Source of the DNA: Craterostigma plantagineum
Taxonomy: Eukaryota; Streptophyta; Magnoliopsida; Lamiales; Linderniaceae
Assembly: GCA_027422505.1 (NCBI GenBank)
Contig: JAPQWV010000332.1
Span: forward strand, 310,001 to 374,000
Direction: 5' to 3'
DNA: 64,000 bases
The position numbers and the translations under genes were made by a program. This document shows, one piece after another, positions 1 through 11,781 of this stretch; position 1 is the stretch's first letter; each line of letters opens with the position of its first letter. The notes under the pieces are model-generated. The model ran no database searches and was not told where the DNA came from. It worked only from the letters and a program-made list of their open reading frames with translations.

Positions 1-317
1 GGTTATTTTAGGAAGGAACTCGTAGATATCTTTTAAGCCGTTCAGTTATTTTAGTAAACTCATTTATTTAAAATATATTCCTATTCAGTCCAGTCACATC
101 CCTTCCTTAATTATGAGATCCCGTCAAATCAGTCCGACATCTCTGACAGTTTCTCCTCTCTCTCTAATTTGAAATTTCAAATTTCAAATTTCGAAATCCA
201 TCCTTATCTCTTCCAAAAATAAACAGACCTTATTCCTTCAAAAGATTCAAACCGTTCCTCAACCTTCATCATTCAATCATCTTCTTCAAACTTCTCTCAA
301 CTTTCAAACCCTCATCA
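1..317. other. Leader region upstream of the first retroelement ORF
   Basis: There is no supported gene here. The stretch is AT-rich and then CT-rich (short repeats of the form AATTTCAAATTTC near 170-195) and runs into the ORF at 318. It is probably internal sequence of the LTR element whose 3' end lies at 4779, because no LTR boundary or target duplication is seen between it and that element. The element's 5' LTR is outside the window. Confidence 0.4.
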
Positions 318-1852
318 ATGGCTAGAACTTCCGGATCCAAAACTGCTCTTCCCAAATCATCCAGCCGTAAACGAAAGGAACCTCCATCAGACGAAGATCT
401 ATCCGATGCTGCTCCAGACTCATCCACGCCAGTTTCACCATCAACCACCCCTGTTCGAAAAACCCGTTCAAAAGACAAATCGGTTGAGAAAGGACCATCT
501 CCCTCTAAGGTTCCCAAGAAGAAGAAGAAGAAAGGCAAGAAAACAACCCCTGTGAGATCACCCGAGCCTGAAAAATCTGTTTCGAGTCAATAGGATGCTG
601 AAGAAATTCATGACGAAAACTACAAATCCCGCTCTAGAAGCCCAACGCCAGAGGAAACCCAGAAATCTCCTTCCCCACTTGATAGGGCCTCGCCGTCTCC
701 AAAACCAAGCCCTAAAACTTCTGATATCCCTTCCATTGATCTGTCCAACCCAACCGAGATCCCAGTTGAAGCCATGTTCCTAGAAGAAAGTAACCGAACC
801 GTCTACAAAAGCTTCAGCAAACGTGATATCGCTCGTGATCGAGGCGTCGCTTTCGACAAGTTGCCTGCTGGAACTGTTATCACTTGGCTGAAAGACTACG
901 GTGGGAGAAATTCCTGAGTATCAACAAGCCCTACTACCCAGAAGCTGTCAAGCTCTTCTACGCAAACTTTGACTACGATGAGTATGAGGGACACATCAAT
1001 GTCCGCTCCTATGTGCTGGGAGGCAGAATCCACTGGACCACGAAAAAGATCAACGAGATGCTTAGAGTTCCTGATGAACCCTTCTGCCACTACGACATGA
1101 ACGACTGGTGCCATGCTGATGGCTTCGAATCCAGTGATGTCCTTCGAAAACTCTGGAATACCCGTACTAAGCCCCGCTTTTCAGACGGAGAAGCTCTCAA
1201 TCAACTTCCCATAGATTTCTTCTTCCTTCATAAGCTGCTGAACATGACCTTGTGGAGTGCCAAAATCGGAAGTGGCGGCCACTCTACCACTATGAATTTC
1301 ATGAGCACTTTTGCTGTATACATGATATCCCAGAATCGCAAGTTCAATCTCGGGTATGTGATCCTGAAGCACATGATCCAGGCTGTTGAGAGCAAAGCCA
1401 AGGCATTGCCTTACGGGATGTTGCTCACGTACTTCCTTGAGTATGAGAAAATCCAGATGCCGCCGGCATGGGAACATGCAGCCATCCACATTGTGGATCT
1501 TGTGACTCTGAAACGCATGGGGATTCATCACACTAAAGGTCAAGGCTGGTTCAAGGCCAAGGAGAACAGATCAGTGGATAGCGCCCAGAAACGGTCGGCT
1601 GCGAAAGGGAAAGTGAAGGTCCAAAGCGACGAGAACGATGACTACGAGGATGAGCTGAGCGTAGGGAAGGCAGGAATCTCAGTGCTGCGCCGAGATATCT
1701 CCGATATCAAGGCTGATAATCAGAAGCGCTTCCGCAAGCTCAAAGAGCAGTATACCGAGATGTCACGAAACTATCCAAGCTCTCAAAGCTCGTCAAGAAG
1801 ACCCTTCCTAAGCCCGCCGATTCTGAAACATCTTCAAGCCAGGCCCCTCTAG
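318..1852 (+). pseudogene. Retroelement protein with plant-transposon domain, degenerate
   Basis: This is a broken coding region. The first part (318-593) is a Ser/Pro/Lys-rich, low-complexity, basic N-terminus. It ends in a TAG at 591-593, but the same frame stays open beyond the stop to about 897. The conserved part then continues in another frame (from about 884, to TAG at 1850-1852), so there is at least one stop and one frameshift. The second part resembles the 'putative plant transposon protein' domain common in plant LTR elements (WEKFLSINKPYYPE, then LFYANF, then RVPDEPF), followed by a charged coiled-coil-like tail near 1680-1770. The family match is from memory of such proteins. The function (gag-like or accessory) is unknown. 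It lies upstream of polypurine motifs and a 3' LTR, which fits an internal retroelement ORF. Confidence 0.55.
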
Positions 1853-2497
1853 TTCCATTCTGCTCCTAGTAGCCCCTAGGTTATTCCGCTCTGCCAGTAT
1901 CGTTTAGTTCCTAAGTATCCCTCCCACCTTTTTGATAATGAAGGGGGAGTAGTAAGGTAAGTTTTAGGCGTTTTGCGTCTAAGTCTAAGTGTTTTTGGAA
2001 GTTCGTTGAACCCTAATATAATATTTTGCTCTTTTATGATATATCTTCTATGTCTAACATCTTTGCTCTGATCTATGGATATACCATGTGCTGATCTTAT
2101 ACTCTGATACTTGAATGTGCGAATTGATTGTGCTAAGTGCCTGCTGCGATGATTACATGATTGCTTGAACCATGCTTGGAAAATGCGCACTTAGGCAGGG
2201 GGAGCACACTCACGGGTAAATTTCGAAATTTTGTACTCAAGATATAACATAGAAATAGATAGGATATATCCGCACTTAGACAGGGGAGCAAATCATGATA
2301 TATCTTATGCATGTCATAGAGATAACTGCACATAGGCAGGGGGAGCAAATGCGTATCACATGTGATTAGGAAATATCGTATGCTCTGCTTTGTGATTATG
2401 GAACACTTAGACATATGCGCTAGGACTTGCGTAATCGAATATGCTTACTTGCTTCCGTGCTGCATCAATTACATGTCATCATCAAAAAGGGGGAGAA
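1853..2497 (+). repeat. Element 3' internal region with iterated polypurine motifs
   Basis: This is non-coding DNA between the degenerate ORF and the 3' LTR. A motif of the form GCAC-TTAGGCAGGGGGAGCA occurs three times (about 2186-2206, 2271-2291 and 2328-2347). Related G-runs lie at about 1944 and at 2487-2497, directly before the LTR start. The last one is in the normal position of the plus-strand primer (polypurine tract). The others look like duplicated copies of it. Confidence 0.6.
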
Positions 2498-2845
2498 TGT
2501 TGCCCTTTTTTGTCCATATATGTTAGAGAGTTTTGATGAACGATGTAATTGTAATGACATTAGGTCTATAAAATAAGCAATTCGATTTGGGACAAATAAA
2601 ATGTCTAAGTTCATGATAATGTTCAACCATGCATTGCTAATGAGCTGAAATTTGTTAAAGTGTTGAATATTTGGATTGCGTGTGATTTTGTGATGATTTG
2701 ATGGAACTAGGTGATCGCCTGTTATAGACAGTCCATGAGATAGGATATATCGTTCTGTGCTATATATGGAAATAATGCATGAGATATCCTACTAAGCTGT
2801 AAAAGGAAAATATGCTGTTTATATATGGAAAGTGATATATACGTT

Positions 2846-3421
2846 TAGGGCTGAAATATTGGGCGGGCCGGCCCGCCCGGCCCGAATATAGCGGGCTGCC
2901 CGATTTTTATCGGGTCGGGTCGGGCTGGCCCGAAATTTAATGGGCCTAATATTCTTCGGTCCAAACCCATTATGTCATGGGCCGGGCCAGCCCGTCGGGC
3001 TAACGGGCCTAATTTTTTAGTTTTTTTTTTAATTTTTTATTTCAAAATCTTTTATTTTTTTCAAAAATACTTATATTTTATACTATTATTATACCCAATA
3101 TTGCAAATATATAGTTATAAAAATTTTATATCCCATAAAATATTATTTTTTACATATCAAATTGAATTATATAAATATTATAATTGAATTTTATAAACAT
3201 TATATATAGAAATTTTTTAAAAAACACATACAACTAACGGGCCGGGTTTGGCCCGCAGCCCGTCGGGTTTTTTGGCCCGTGGCCCGTTAGCCCGCCGGGC
3301 CTAATGGGCCGGGCCAATGGGCCCGATTATTTATCGGGCTGATGAAATTTAGGCCCAAACTCGATATTTATCGGGTCGGGCCGGGCTAGCCCATGGGCCG
3401 CGGCCCAAACTTTCAGCTCTA
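2846..3421. mobile_element. Non-autonomous DNA element, GC-capped, nested in LTR
   Basis: Terminal inverted repeats are TAGGGCTGAAA and TTTCAGCTCTA, flanked by a 5-bp duplication ACGTT (2841-2845 and 3422-3426). The inverted solo LTR at about 14560-14600 lacks the insert and gives the pre-insertion sequence, confirming both edges. Subterminal regions are runs of GGGCCGGCCCG type and the core is AT-rich. No transposase is encoded. It is hAT-like by its ends, although the duplication is 5 rather than 8 bp. Confidence 0.8.
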
Positions 3422-4569
3422 ACGTTGATACTTGTTTATTCCTGGACGAAAATCACTTATGCGATTCTCGCATGCTTTCCACTGTATTTAATGTGCAATA
3501 TTGAATTAATATCTTTTCTTGTGCTGATTGGATTATTATATTAAGGAAAGATTTGATTTGATTGACCTTATGGATAAAGTGCTCCTATATGGTATGTGGT
3601 ATAACGGGTGATATCTCTGAAATAAGGAAAGTTGTGCCATGATGTGATAAATCGATTTAAGTAACCTCTGATCTGACTTGTGTGCTAAACATGGTAAATA
3701 TATTGATTAAATGCTATGAGTTGTACATGGAAAACGTGCTGATGCCTTGCTATCTTGTGTGCCATACTTGGAAAGTAAATCTGGATTGACTCGTTACTAG
3801 GAACTGATAGCAGGGAATCACCTATGAAAAATTCTGATATGGAAAATATATGCGAAGTGGTTGAATATGCTTAAGAACGAAATTGACTCTCTATATGGAA
3901 TATAATCATGCTTTAATGTGCTATATGACCGTTGTGATGATTTATTAGAAGCATGATTTATATGGTATGATTGACTCGAAAGCTACATGGAAACTATGCT
4001 TGATTTGGTGATTATTGTTTGATATGACTTTCCATGTGAAGTGCTATTAGAAAAGGATTATATATGAGCTGCACTTTAGACGTTCGTAGAACACAGAATT
4101 TGCGAATTAAGCCTACGAGAGATTTTTGAGCAGAGAGATACTAAGAGATTCCTGAGCCATTCACTTGCGATAGCTTTCTACTTTACTGAGCGTTAACTTG
4201 CGTATCCATCACTGAGCGAGTGATTTATCCGATATTCCATCATCCCCTGCCATATATTCTGTCTTCGGACGTGTTGTCTTCGGACGTGAGCAATACCAAG
4301 GAGGCAAGGTCGACGTTTACGCACACGTGAAGGGAAGGACAAGTCCGGGGGCCCTTCGGTAGCGAGCTGTGTCTGTCGGGATCAAGGAGATTCCGAGGAA
4401 CGAAACTCGGCGTGTGGTAACCTAATAGTGTCTAGTGTTCGACTTGTTTCGGTTGTGTATTGGGCTAACCAATCAGTTTTGTATCCAGCTACGGTGCATT
4501 ATAGTGATTGGTTAAACTCTTGGGAAGCAAATCCCAAGGAGAGGAGTAAACCCCAGTTGGGGATATAAC

Positions 4570-4578
4570 CTCTATAAA
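4570..4578 (+). promoter_or_regulatory. TATA-like box in LTR of element A
   Basis: A CTCTATAAAA sequence lies about 200 bp from the LTR end, a plausible promoter position. Its counterpart is present in the inverted solo LTR near 13413-13422. Confidence 0.4.
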
Positions 4579-4779
4579 AATCCTCTCGCATTTACTTTTC
4601 AGTTATTTCGTTATCACTGTGAGACAGATCCGAAACACATCCGACGGTACTAGGATATAACAGGCATACTCGTCCCATTATTATTTGGCATATCTAAGTC
4701 ACCACACTAAGGTTTTGTAAAAGAAGCATAAATTTTATAAGCCTAATTCACCCCCCTCTTAGGCACATTTATATCTTCA

Positions 4780-4849
4780 CATATTTTATCTTTAATTGCG
4801 CAAATAATAGCCGCAATATTTTTCGACTGGGTCCGCAGCCACGCCAACA
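4780..4849 (+). mobile_element. Truncated 5' LTR of copia element 1
   Basis: Only about the last 70 bp remain, ending CCACGCCAACA. They match the end of the complete 3' LTR at 9401-9870 with a few substitutions. A primer-binding site (TTGGTATTAGAGCC, 4851-4864) follows directly, as expected for tRNA-Met priming. Confidence 0.75.
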
Positions 4850-4850
4850 A

Positions 4851-4864
4851 TTGGTATTAGAGCC
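4851..4864 (+). other. Primer-binding site of copia element 1
   Basis: TTGGTATTAGAGCC resembles the initiator-tRNA-Met complementary site (TGGTATCAGAGC) of plant copia elements, with substitutions. It sits one base after the 5' LTR end. Confidence 0.7.
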
Positions 4865-5032
4865 TAGCTTGGGTTTTATATATCTATTTATCGTATGCTC
4901 TGTGGATGCCATCCACATCAGAAAATAATAGATATTATATTGCCCTTGTAACGGTGATGAATAAGCCGGGACGAGTTCAATAATTATCTGTTGAACCCTA
5001 TCGGAGGTATTGCTCACGACTGAGTAGAAATT

Positions 5033-8000
5033 ATGGCGGCCAAATTCGATATTGAAAAGTTCAACGGGAGAAATTTCTCACTATGGAAATTAAAGATAAA
5101 GGCGATCTGGCACAATGACGGCTGTCTGGAGGCTATCGATGGAAAACCAGCTACAGTGACAGACGTAAAAAAATGGAACAAGATGGGCGGGAGCGCTGTC
5201 GCAAATCTTTATCTGGCACTAGCATATGAGATATTGTCGAGCATCGAAGAAAACAAAACGACAAAGGAGATTTGGGACCATCTAAGAAATCTGGACAAGC
5301 CGACGTTGTTACACAACAAAATTTTCTTGAAGAGGAAATTGTTCACCTTAAGAATGTCTGAATCTACTTCGGTGACGGGGCATCTCAACGTCTTGAATAC
5401 TCTATTTTCCAACTAACATCGTTGGGGTATAAAACGGACGATAAAGAACATGCGAAAATTCTACTTTTGCCTGATTCATATGATCAACTCATCATCAACT
5501 TGATGAGCAACGCAAAATATTTGGTCTTCAATAACATCGCAGCTGCATTCTCGAAGAAGAAAATCGGCGAAAAAACAAGGAGGATCAACAAGCAGGCGCT
5601 CAACAGGTCGAAGCTTTGACGGTGATGAGAGGGAGATCAACGGAACGTGGTTCAAGTGGGAGTCACACTACAGGCAGGGGAAAATCAAGAAGTAAGACGA
5701 AGGATATGAAATGCTACCATTGTGGAAAGAAGGGTCACTTGAAGAAGTATTGTTGGAGCCTGAAGAATTTCAATCCTCAAGGAAATCTGGCAAACACGTC
5801 AGGTGGAGACGTGTTGTGTAGCGAAGCTGCTATCCCAACGGAGAGCAGGAAGGCGTATGATAAGATATGGCTTCTTGACTTGGACGCAACTTATCATATG
5901 ACCTCTCGAAGAGACTGGTTCAACCACTACGAACCTATCTTAGGAGGATCTGTGTACAATTGTGAATATAATGCCTTAAAGATCGTAGGCATTGGAACCG
6001 TGAGGTACAGTTCGCACTATTCAATGAGTGCGACACGTGGAAGGTCTAAAGAAAAATTTATTGTCTGTGGGACAACTCGATGATCTTGGCTGTGAAATCA
6101 AAGTTCGAGGAGGAATAATGAAAATATTCCGGGGACCACTTATAGTCATGAAGGTGAAAAGGTCGCTGCAAATCTGTATATGATATTGGGAGAGACGGTG
6201 CAAGAAGGGGAAGCATCTGTGGTTCGGGAAGTTCAAGCGGAAGATCTACTATGCTGCAGTATCAGAAGCTCGGGCATATGTCAGAACAAGGCATGAAAAT
6301 TCTTGCGGGCCATAATCTACTTCTGGGTCTCACGAAGGTATCACTATCGCTCCGTGAGCATTGTGTAGCAAACAAGCAGCATCGGATACAATTCAACACA
6401 TCAAATTCTAGAAGCAACGATATTCTAGAATTTGTTCACTCTGATGTATGGCAGTCACCGATTTCATCCCGAGGAGGAGGGAAGTACTTCGTGTTTTTCA
6501 TCGATGTTTACTCCAGGAGATGTTGGGTGTATGTCATCAAGAGTAAGGGGGTGTTTGCAACCTTCAAGAATTTCAAGGCTCGAGTCGAACTTGATACACG
6601 AAAAAAGATCAAGTGTTTAAGGACGGATAATGAAGGAGAATATACTGGCAGGGAATTTGATAGCTTTTGCAAAAGGGAAGGCATCAAAAGGCACTTCACT
6701 ACGGCGTAAAAATGGAGTGGCGGAGCGGATGAACAGAATCTGTTGGAAAGAACAAGAGCCATGTTGGAGCTACGGGTCTGGATAAATCATACTGGGCAGA
6801 AGCAGTCAACACCGCATGCTACGTAGTGTTGGCAACGGGGCGGGGCGGGGGCGGGGACATAATCCCCGTCCCCGTCCCCGCGATGCATTCGGGGACAATA
6901 TTGTCCCCGTCCCCGTCCCCGCCGGATCCCCTCGGGGATTCAAATTTTTTTAAAAAATATGATAATATATAAATTTGGATTATAAATATTATATAAGTTA
7001 TAATTTTTAAATATTATTTGTATTATTTCAATATTATTTAATCTATATTTTGATATTATTTTACTATTATTTAAATTATAATTTAAAATTATATATATTT
7101 TAATATATAATATAGGTTCGGGGACGGGGCGGGGATCCCCGTGGGGAAAAATAATTCCCCGTCCCCACCCCGCGGGGATAAAACCTCGAGGATTCCTTGA
7201 CACGTTCGGGGCGGATCCCCGCGGGAGCGGGGAATCCCCGCCCCACTGCCAACCCTACTGCTACGTGATCAATCGATCGCCTTCAACGGCAATTGATCAG
7301 AAGGCCGATGGAGATGTGGATCGGAAAGCCAGCGGATTATTCCAAACTCCATGTATTTGGAAGCCATGTGTACGTGATGTACAACACCCAAGAAACTACG
7401 AAGCTGGATCCGAAGTTCAGGAAATATTTGTTCTTGGGGTATGCTGATGGTGTGAAGGGGTATCGCTTGTGGGATCCCACTGCCCACAAAGTTATCATCA
7501 GCAGGGAGGTTATCTTCTTAGAAGATAATATAATCGAAAAAAATGATAGCACTATAAAGGAAAGTCCAGAGACTACGAAGATTCAGGTGAAAGGGAAGTA
7601 TGTGGAACAAGATTCTTCTGAAGCAGCACATGAGCACGAGGAAGGGCCAAGCGAATCTTCAGAGCAAGAACTTAAAAGGGGCACATGCAAAAGAACCACA
7701 TCATCCTCGCATGAAGATTACGATATAGACAACAACGTTGCATACTGTCTTCTAACTGATGATGGAGAGCCATAAACTCTTCAAGAAGCATTGAACAGTT
7801 CAGATGCAGATCAATGGTTGGAAGCAATGCAAAAAGAAATGAAAGCTCTACGAAAAAATAAGACTTGGAAGCCGGTGCCACTACCGACTGGCAGAAAGGC
7901 AATCGGCAATAAATGGGTCTTTAAGATCAAGCGAAACAATGATGATCAAGTAGAGCGGTTTCGTGCACGACTGGTGATTAAGGCTACGTTCAGAAAGATG

Positions 8001-9325
8001 GCATTGACTTCAATGAGATATTCTCACCGGTGGTTCGACTGACGACTGTTCGGGTACTCCAAGCGATGTGTGCTATATTTGACCTACAACTAGAGCAACT
8101 AGATGTGAAGACAGCTTTTCTTCATGGAGATCATAAAGAAGATATTTATATGTTCTAGCCAAAAGGTTTTGAAGACAAAGAAAAATAGAACTTGGTTTGC
8201 AGGTTGAGCATATCTCTATACGGTCTCAAACAGGCGCCGAGGTGTTGGTATAAGAGATTTTATTCCTTCATCATGAGCCTTGGATACAACAGATTGAATG
8301 CAGACCCTTGTGCATATTTCAAGAGGTTTAGTGAAAGTGATTTTATCATATTAATGTTGTATGTTGACGACATGTTGGTAGCAGGCCCCAACAAAGATCG
8401 TGTTGAAGAACTCAAGGCACAGTTGGCTAGAAAATTTGAAATGAATGACTTGGGACCGGCAAACAAGATTCTAGGAATGCAAATTTACCGAGACAGAAAT
8501 AACAGGAAGATTTGGCTTTCGCAGAAGAATTATCTGAGAAAAGTCATGCGACGCTTCAATATGCAAGATTGTAAGCCAATTTCTACCCCACTTCCTGTTA
8601 ATTTCAAATTATCCTCAAGTATGAGTCCTAGCAGTGAAGAAGGGAGGATGGAGATGTCTCGAGTACCGTATGCATCAGCTGTGGGAAGTCTTATGTTCGC
8701 GATGATTTGTACACGTTTGCACAGGCAGTGGGAGCAGTGAGTCGGTACATGGCGAATCCGGGAAAAGAGCATTGGAGTGCGGTGAAGAGGATCCTACGAT
8801 AGTTACGGGGAAGCAGACTTTGCTGTCAGAGGGTACGTTGACTCTGATTATGCAGGTGATCTTGACAAGAGCAAATCTACCACGTGTTATGTGTTCACTC
8901 CTACTGGCGGAGCCATAAGCTGAGTATCGAAACTTCAGTCCATTGTCGCGACGTCAACAACTGAAGCAGAATATGTTATAGCTATGCAGGCAAGTAAAGA
9001 GGCGGTATGGTTGAAAATGATCATGGATGAACTCGAGCAGGAACAGAAGAATATTCCTCTGTTCTGTGACAGTCAGAGTGCCTTGCATCTCGCAAGGAAT
9101 CCATCTTTGCATTCCAGGTCAAAGCATCGAATCAAGTATCACTTCGTTTGTGAGAAAGTGGAAGAGGGCACGGTAGATATGTTAAAGATTCATGCGAAAG
9201 ACAAGGGCACGGTAGATATGTTAAAGATTCATGCGAAAGACAACCTAGCAGATTTTTTGACGAAGGCGGTCAACAGTGACAAGTTCGTTTGGTGTCGTTC
9301 CTCGACTGGCCTAGCAGAGACGTAA
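5033..9325 (+). pseudogene. Ty1/copia gag-pol polyprotein, decayed
   Basis: Domains follow copia order. Gag (UBN2-like) is at 5033-5619. A zinc knuckle with C-X2-C-X4-H-X4-C (CYHCGKKGHLKKYC) is near 5715. The protease region near 5875 reads LDLDATYHMTSR, so the usual Asp-Ser-Gly/Ala catalytic motif is altered. Integrase runs about 6420-6710 and resumes after a nested element at 7258-7500. Reverse transcriptase has YGLKQAPRCWYK (about 8220) and LYVDDMLVAG (about 8360). RNase H is near 8940-9270. Stops and frame changes occur near 5416, 5619, 6083, 6708, 7774, 8042, 8158 and 8740. The RNase H tail carries a small in-frame duplication (GTVDMLKIHAKD twice, about 9167-9241). Because frames are broken throughout, no functional polyprotein is expected. 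Confidence 0.85.
6824..7257. mobile_element. Non-autonomous hAT-like element in integrase region
   Basis: The ends are TAGTGTTGGCA and TGCCAACCCTA, an inverted pair with one mismatch. The 8-bp flanks ATGCTACG (6816-6823) and CTGCTACG (7258-7265) differ by one base. Both ends are GGGGCGGGG/CCCCGTCCCC-rich and the 160-bp core is almost pure A/T. It interrupts the integrase segment just before the NRSPST motif. No coding capacity. Confidence 0.8.
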
Positions 9326-9400
9326 GCAACATAAATGGTAAGGGAGATTAAATGGTGTGAAGATCCGATTGATCCTCAGTTAAATCTTCAAGTGGGAGAT

Positions 9401-9870
9401 TGTTGACATAGTAAAATAAACCCATAGAGATTTGAATAGTCAAAATATGAGGATGCAAACGTGTATTGTCAAAAGGTGTGCTGCAGACTTTTTTATTGGT
9501 TCACATGGCATGTACACACATGCATCTTGAGCCTATAAATACGAGGGCTCTCAGGCAGTGTAATTGCATCCCACAGACAGGAAAATAGAGGGATCAGGGT
9601 GAGAAAAAAATAAAGGGAAAATAAGAGAGAGTTTGTCGGGCATTTTCTCCGACTTTAAAGAGAGATATTGAGAATTTTCTCCTTTGTAGTATAGTACGAG
9701 AGGTTGTAACTCCTATATTTTTCCTATAGTGGATTCTTCTTCCTTGCCCGTGGTTTTCACCCCGATTTGGTTGGGGGTTTTCCACGTTAAATCTCGGTGT
9801 CCATATTTTTCTTTAATTGCTCAAATACTAGCCGCAATATTATTCGACCGGGTCTATTGCCACGCCAACA
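9401..9870 (+). mobile_element. 3' LTR of copia element 1
   Basis: This 470-bp LTR starts TGTTGACATAG directly after the polypurine tract AAGTGGGAGAT and ends GCCACGCCAACA. A TATAAATA box lies at 9534-9541, about where the U3/R boundary is expected. The end matches the 70-bp 5' LTR remnant. No clear target duplication can be given because the 5' LTR start is missing. Confidence 0.8.
9534..9541 (+). promoter_or_regulatory. TATA box in copia 1 LTR
   Basis: TATAAATA is followed by GAGGGCTCTCAGG, a typical LTR core promoter arrangement. There is no intact downstream copia product. Confidence 0.5.
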
Positions 9871-10462
9871 ATTACACATATAACAAATAGTAGCTAAACA
9901 TTTTTAAAAAATTATACTATTGCATCCACAATGTATAGTAATTTCGCCAATTAAGTGCATTTTTATTGATCGAAATAGGAAAAAAAAAAGATTACACTCA
10001 AACCAACAAAGGCAATTTTTCTTTAATAGTAGTTTATTTCTTTATTTTTAGTTAACAAATTAGATTTATGAGTATATAAGTACGACATTTCATCCATTCT
10101 AGCAGCAAATTTTAACATGTCAGACATAAAGTTACAATATGTATAAAAAAAACTATAAAATCTCTAGACACGATTGAAGTTGCAAAGACACAAAGAAGCA
10201 TAGAACACTATCCAATGAAAATTAGCAGAGCAAAACATCGAAATATTAGAAACTCGACCATTGAATCCAACGGAGATCCAACATTTAGATTTCTAAGGAT
10301 GTGAAAGACAGACTGAACCACGAAAAACTTTCGAAGCAGTTTTGATAATTTTGTTCATTAATGTTATGTTGGGTTGGGCTTCCCAACTATGTGTAAAGCC
10401 CATTTAGACCATGGTCCATTCCAATCAATTACGGTTGCATCGGCCCTTTCTTGACCTGCGAG
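9871..10462. other. Intergenic, no gene seen
   Basis: AT-rich sequence with only short ORFs and no recognised motif. It separates the copia 3' LTR from a hAT-like element. Confidence 0.5.
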
Positions 10463-11267
10463 CAATGTTGTAAAATTCGCTAGGCGCTAGTTAGGCGCCG
10501 AGAGGGGGACTAGCGCCTAGACGGCGTAGGCGGTACCTAGGCGGTTTCTAGGCGGAAACTATACGGTTTATACATTTTCAGTTATTTTTTCTATACATCA
10601 ATATCAAATATAAACATTGTATTAAACTAAATGCAGATCAAATTTATCTAAACATTCTAATAAATAATGTGATTCACAACAATGCAACAAAATAACATTA
10701 ATACAAAAATAATATTTTAAGATTGATTACGAACGAAGTTATTCTAACTTTTAGTATCTAATGTATTTAATATTTAGCCATATATAACAACCTCTCTTAA
10801 ATAAATTAAAATTTTTATATGTTTTAATAGATATAATGAAATATTTAATGAATGTTCAACAAATTTATGTATCTATTTTTTTTTCAAAGGAGCTATCGTT
10901 GTCACAGAAGCTATCGATGTCACAATTTAATATTCCCTTGTTTGCCTATTTAATGGTGTCCCACACCGGATGGCTATACAAAGGAAGCTGAAATCTCAGC
11001 TATCTATACGCATGCCCATTGCCTAGTGTTGCTCATCAGTAAGCCTGTAATGGGCTTCTAAATTGGTCAATATTTATGTGGGCTATTGGGCTTTGTAAAA
11101 CTATTGGCCCGATTAATCGGCCGATTTGACCGAGTTATCGGCCGAATTGACCGATTAGTGGTCCTATTAGTCGTATGCCGATTTTTCGGCCGTATAGGCT
11201 ATTTTTGCCACGGTGGGCCCCGATTAGCGCCTAATCGGCGCCTGGGCGGGCGCCTAGTACAACACTG
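10463..11267. mobile_element. Non-autonomous hAT-like element (CAATGTTGTA ends)
   Basis: The ends are CAATGTTGTA and TACAACACTG, followed inward by repeated TAGGCG/GGCGCC motifs at both sides. The 8-bp flanks CCTGCGAG (10455-10462) and CCTGAGAG (11268-11275) differ by one base. The core is AT-rich. An ORF reads through part of the right end (11086-11295) but resembles no protein and is taken as chance. Confidence 0.75.
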
Positions 11268-11781
11268 CCTGAGAGAGTGCATATTCATTTTTTAGGTGAG
11301 AGGGAGAAATTTCCAGCAATCTTCATACAGCGGCAATTCCGAGATCTTCACAGTTGAAGGGGCAAAAATTGTCCGACTGACCCGAAATTTAACTAGAGTT
11401 AGAAGACTCGTGGAGCTTCATTCTGTCCAGAGGATTTCATATTCGTGGTTTGGTTTGTGAGATATGATTTTTCGAAGTCTGCTGCGTTTTCTGTGGTTGT
11501 TTTAAGATCGTTTGATCTTGTGTTGAGTTGGTGCCTTTGAAGCTTTGTTGAGGGCCACATATTGGTGTTGCTGATTGATCTATCGATGTACTCTATTTGG
11601 TGATTAGGGTTTGATAGGCCTGTTGTTCTCGCGGTTTTTACCTCTCCACATCGAAGTGGGTTTTCCACGTCGTATTGTCGTGTTTCATTTTTTTTGTGCT
11701 ATTACTGTTGTGGTCTTGTTTCTTGCGCCATCCGATCCTAACATGTTATGACATATTAGTAGCCAGGTAGTGCAGTGCAAC
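11268..11781. other. Intergenic, possible LTR remnant
   Basis: No gene is supported. The stretch near 11590-11745 (a GGTTTTTACCTCTCC box, then GGGTTTTCCACGT, then a T-rich end) resembles the R-U5 part of copia LTRs such as 9690-9800. No matching partner LTR or boundary is seen, so this remains a suggestion. Confidence 0.3.

Larger units (their letters stand above)
2498..4779 (+). mobile_element. 3' LTR of element A (with nested DNA element)
   Basis: The LTR starts TGTTGCCC directly after a polypurine tract and ends near TATATCTTCA. Without the 576-bp nested element (2846-3421) it is about 1.7 kb, matching the inverted solo copy at 13207-14920. The core promoter is probably the CTATAAAA-type box near 4570, followed by a GC-poor leader. 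Shared blocks include the run around 4440-4600 and the end around 4690-4778, which reappear reverse-complemented at 13208-13560. The junction at 4779/4780 abuts the truncated 5' LTR of the next copia element. Confidence 0.8.

Noticed and set aside
11086..11295. 69-codon Arg/Gly-rich ORF
   Set aside because: It lies across the right end of a hAT-like element with repeated GGCCGATT motifs.
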